Positions 61,001-64,000 of a DNA stretch of 64,000 bases are shown here, in pieces (the stretch's first letter is position 1; each line of letters starts with the position of its first letter). The stretch is from assembly GCF_963678975.1 (NCBI RefSeq), contig NC_089274.1, positions 33,537,790-33,601,789 of the forward strand, written 5' to 3'. The notes below the pieces were generated by a model that was not told the DNA's origin, made no database searches, and saw only the letters and a list, made by a program, of their open reading frames with translations. Source of the stretch: Dysidea avara (taxonomy: Eukaryota > Porifera > Demospongiae > Dictyoceratida > Dysideidae). The position numbers were made by a program, and so were the translations under genes.

Positions 61001-64000
61001 AAGTGTAATTCTTGTAATATACAGTACTACTGTACGGTATGATAGAGGGTAGGGCTGAAACTGATATCCATATTATCTGGATAATAATTTACTATCCGGA
61101 TAGTAATTTGAAGCCAACCGGATAGTAAGAGGGCATCTCCAAACTGATTTTGGTATGCTTAATGTCATAATGAAGTTAGCATCATTATGACGTTAACAGC
61201 TGCCTACTATTGTTGGTAAGTTAATCAACTTGTTCACAAGTGACACGCCCATTGCTAATGACAAATAACAGAAGAGTTATTGCCTTATAAAGAGTTCTTT
61301 ACAAGTAGTTGTACCTGGAAAAGGGCTTGTAGCAACTGCTAGCTTCATCTTGTATTCATGTTTTCTCCAGCTGCCAATCTTGTTACAGATGAATTCCATT
61401 AAGTGCAAAGTATTAAACACTGTAACATTTCTCATATGAATGTTATGTTTACTTCTAGTGCTAGCAGGGGTATATAATAGATAGTGTCAAATGCTGTATT
61501 AGCCCGTGATTAATGATTGTGTAAAGTAACACGGATATTTCAGTAATTGTTTGTTTATGCGAAATGGTAATTTGAAATATGTACTTGGCAAACGGGTCTT
61601 TGTCTGCCAGTTTTCCATGTTATTCAACCTAGTATTCACAAAGAAAGTGTAGTAAGGACCCAAGATAACTCCAGCTTGCTAAAGCAAAGGTTGCACAAAT
61701 GAGCGTGTTGCCACGCCTTCAGGGATCTGCTTGGAAGTGCCAGAACTTTAACACTAGCCAATTCCCTTTAATGTTATCATGTTTTCACTTGGTTTAGTGG
61801 CCGAATTGGGCTAAATACAGCAACCCTTAATGGCAATGAAACCAAACAATTACTGAAATATCCATGTTACTTCATGCAATCATTAATCATGGTGTAATAC
61901 ACCCATTTGATACTCTTGGTTTCTATTATATACTCTTGGTGCTAGTAAAACAAGGATGTTCACAATAAGCTATAACATAATTTTCAAGTGATGATGTCAC
62001 TATTTGTAGGATATCCGGATAGGTTTTGTTCAAGATATCCGGATAGTAAAGTTGCTATCCGTTTCAGCTCTAAAGAGAGGGTATGTTTGGAATTTTCACT
62101 TTTTCCACTATTTCATATTCCATCTTTTTTGGAATCACTAATATACAAATGTTTTGGTTATTGTATAATTTTGCAAATTGTATGATAATAATGTAATGTA
62201 GGCTCATTCAAAACCTGGATCATTCAGCAATCCATTAGCTTTATCAGATTCAGAAAGTGAGGAGTCAAGCAAGCAGGTACAAGCTGCATGAGCATATCAC
62301 TTTCCGAATCAATTTCTGTAATTTTATTTTCAGGGAAGTAGCGAGTCTCAGGCCACAGTGCATGATGTAAGTGTCACATGATCATATTGCTACTAGGGCT
62401 AAATGTAACTATGATTGTTCAGGGTAACTTGGATTCATGGAGAGAACTAAGGTTTGAGCAGGATAGAGAATATGAAGAAAGTCTACAGCAAGATATTGCT
62501 AAGGTACAATCTATAATAACTTTGCATTCAAGCTTGGATGCTTGTAACTACAGGAGAATGACAGGAAACAGAAGGCTGAATGGCAGAAGGTAAAAATGTT
62601 AGGAGGAGTAAATTATTCTTCTGCTCTAACTTCAAATTTACTCACCTAGTATTTCAACTGCTCTATAAGTGTTTATTACATTGTTACAATAATGCGTTGG
62701 CATTATTTTTTACCAAAGTAATTAAGCCTACTTGAGTTGATATTTTGTAAAATTTCTTGCCATTACTACTAAATCTAAACATACTGCGGTATGCCAATAG
62801 GCATGTATCCAGCTGAAGCAATGTTGATCAGTGAAAAAATCAAGTCTGTAGCCTTAGCCATTGATTGCTACTGTAGTATTGTAAATACTGATATTACTAG
62901 TAAGTACTTCCTGTCATTTAGGTATGTGAAGAATTGAGAAGTAAAATGTGCACCAAATTTGAGTCAACACATACCAATGGTATCAGGGTTGGATTTATGC
63001 TGCCTGCTGGTGAAAAGATCTTCTATACATTTCAGGAGCACTCAACAGTTAAAGTAGGTATCTGCTTGCAGTAAAGTATTTTTTATGCTCTGCACTTTTT
63101 CAGGACATATACCAGTTTATTTTCAGTAAAGGAATATCACTGCCATTTAAAATTCATTGCCAATACCCACAGCGTCACATATCATTGGAAACATCTTCCA
63201 GTGATAAAATTAAAGAGCACCGTGAATGCATCCTTTTGGTCGTGGCAGATGATGACTTGGAGGTAGAGGGTGATTATACAATTCTAAACCAGCTTTGCAG
63301 TAATAAAGTACGTGTACAGTTGTTTTGCAAGTAAACACTGTTGTGTTACCATGCAGGACTCATTCACTGACAATTCAGCAGAAAGTTCTTGTGCAAACAT
63401 CGCTGCCTCAATATCTGTATATGGTAGGTAAATGGACATTAAATAAACAATCTACACCAACCTGTTGCTATTACCTTTAGATGAAGAACGGAAGCGTTTC
63501 ATGGAGTGTATTGATGCCACACCTGGTTCCCTGCATGAAGTGGCCCGTGGAGATGTTTTTGATGGTGTGATGCAGCTATACAATGATAGAGCTACATCAG
63601 TGATTTTAGAGTATCCAATGTTTGTTAAATTCTTAGGTGAAGCTGCAGTAGATGAAGGTGGTGTCCAAAGAGATATGTTCACTGCATTTTGGGATAGGTG
63701 TTATTCACTATTGTTTGATGGGTGTTCTACATTAGTGCCTATGCTGCATCCACAGATGGACCTTATGGAATTTGTTACGGTTGGCCGAGTGATGTCACAT
63801 GGATACCTAGCTACTGGTATACTGCCAGACAGAATTGTTTTGCCAGTGTTGATTGTTGCTCTCCTTGGACCAGGAACTGTCATTCCAGATTATATATTTA
63901 TCGAGACGTTTATGGATTTCTTGAGTATTACGGAAAGACTCACCCTGAGGAAAGCTATGGACAGCACTGACAACAATTTTCAGCCAGAGTTACTAAACCA
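58028..64000 (+). CDS. UBX and HECT-like domain protein (probable E3 ligase), 3' end beyond window
   Basis: Exons: 58028-58727 and 59912-60194 (one exon split by a transposon), 62202-62276, 62334-62366, 62423-62503, 62554-62589, 62922-63053, 63104-63307, 63357-63423 and 63481 to the right edge; all phases agree. Parts in order: an N-terminal FRGRRRPITF segment; a basic stretch (AAFKGKSKARAK); acidic clusters; a charged helix REYEESLQQDIAK as in UBX proteins; a UBX/ubiquitin-like fold (NGIRVGFMLPAGEKIFYTF); then the start of a HECT-like region (FLGEAAVDEGGVQRDMF, VGRVMSHGYL) as in G2E3-type proteins. The catalytic Cys lies beyond the window. As it stands the transposon breaks the first exon, so this allele may not make the full protein unless the insert is spliced or excised. 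Confidence 0.75.
59117..59385 (+). pseudogene. BED zinc finger remnant of a transposase
   Basis: SSGVWNHFRHDKIKDKSVC and, past two in-frame stops near 59250, LKKHLKTCH match the Trp/Phe, Cys and His-x4-His layout of BED fingers found at the N-terminus of hAT transposases. No catalytic part is present. Confidence 0.7.
59381..59494. repeat. 57-bp tandem duplication
   Basis: cagtcctccttgccaatacg and the following taaattgtacaaccctaata occur twice, head to tail, inside the 58728-59911 element. Confidence 0.9.
60285..60620 (+). repeat. Dispersed repeat family copy (UBX/HECT-like intron)
   Basis: gggatcgtggaggtttg, aaaaaacctcacaatgc and ataacttgataacagctaag link it to the family at 16900, 19580 and 39840. 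Confidence 0.5.
60922..61033. repeat. Tandem duplication of about 54 bp
   Basis: ggtctaatttttattttgac and aatatacagtactactgt appear twice in direct succession in the intron. Confidence 0.9.
61052..62075. mobile_element. MITE with AGGGCTGAAAC ends, carrying a nested foldback
   Basis: agggctgaaactgatatcc pairs with the right end tatccgtttcagctct. Several tatccggata palindromes lie near both ends. At 61455-61952 a second palindrome (gtgctagcaggggtatataa against its mirror, and tggatatttcagtaattg) is nested inside. No transposase is seen. Confidence 0.7.

Overview
This is a window of an animal nuclear genome. Genes are cut by many short spliceosomal introns (GT..AG, some under 50 bp). There are no prokaryotic operons, and BEL/Pao, Gypsy, LINE, P-like, hAT-like and MITE elements are abundant. 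The PICK1 orthologue points to Metazoa. AT-rich sequence, compact multi-exon genes and a UBX/HECT-like gene of a type common in early-branching animals suggest a sponge or similar lineage; this placement is an inference.

Layout. (1) 175-14919, minus strand: a PH-START protein gene read from 14 exons whose phases all agree. Its C-terminus runs off the left edge. Its roughly 9.4 kb first intron holds a 5.8 kb BEL/Pao retrotransposon with identical 162-bp LTRs and an ATAAT target duplication. (2) 14920-15169: a short divergent promoter. (3) 15170-25422, plus strand: PICK1 (PDZ plus BAR) in 13 recognised exons, with introns full of MITEs, a tRNA-derived SINE and minisatellites. (4) 25560-28895: a LINE remnant, an otherwise empty stretch, and two palindromic or duplicated repeats. 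(5) 28897-34811: a nest. A MITE-like element carries a 5.3 kb P-like DNA transposon with perfect 35-bp inverted ends and two convergent genes that both look intact: a 966-aa P/THAP9-type transposase (minus) and a 340-aa protein of unknown function (plus). (6) 35-38.4 kb: LINE and SINE fragments. (7) 38389-38877: a GNAT acetyltransferase exon (minus). (8) 39.5-44.7 kb: MITEs and a 3.9 kb element with short inverted ends whose broken ORF encodes a coiled coil, a possible transposase-like core and a Tudor-like tail; I cannot assign it to a known superfamily. (9) 44.8-50.9 kb: mostly non-coding, with two copies of a CpG-rich palindromic repeat and one hAT-type MITE with an 8-bp target duplication. 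(10) 50963-55450, minus strand: two degenerate Gypsy copies. (11) 55665-58027: an inverted duplication with arms of about 0.63 kb. (12) 58028-64000, plus strand: the 5' part of a UBX/HECT-like gene whose first exon is split by a 1.18 kb transposon at a TA site; the gene continues off the right edge.

The host genes do unrelated jobs: lipid transfer or membrane targeting, receptor scaffolding, acetyl transfer and probably ubiquitin ligation. Most of the window is transposon-derived, and its most interesting content is the two-gene P-like element and the unassigned 3.9 kb element.
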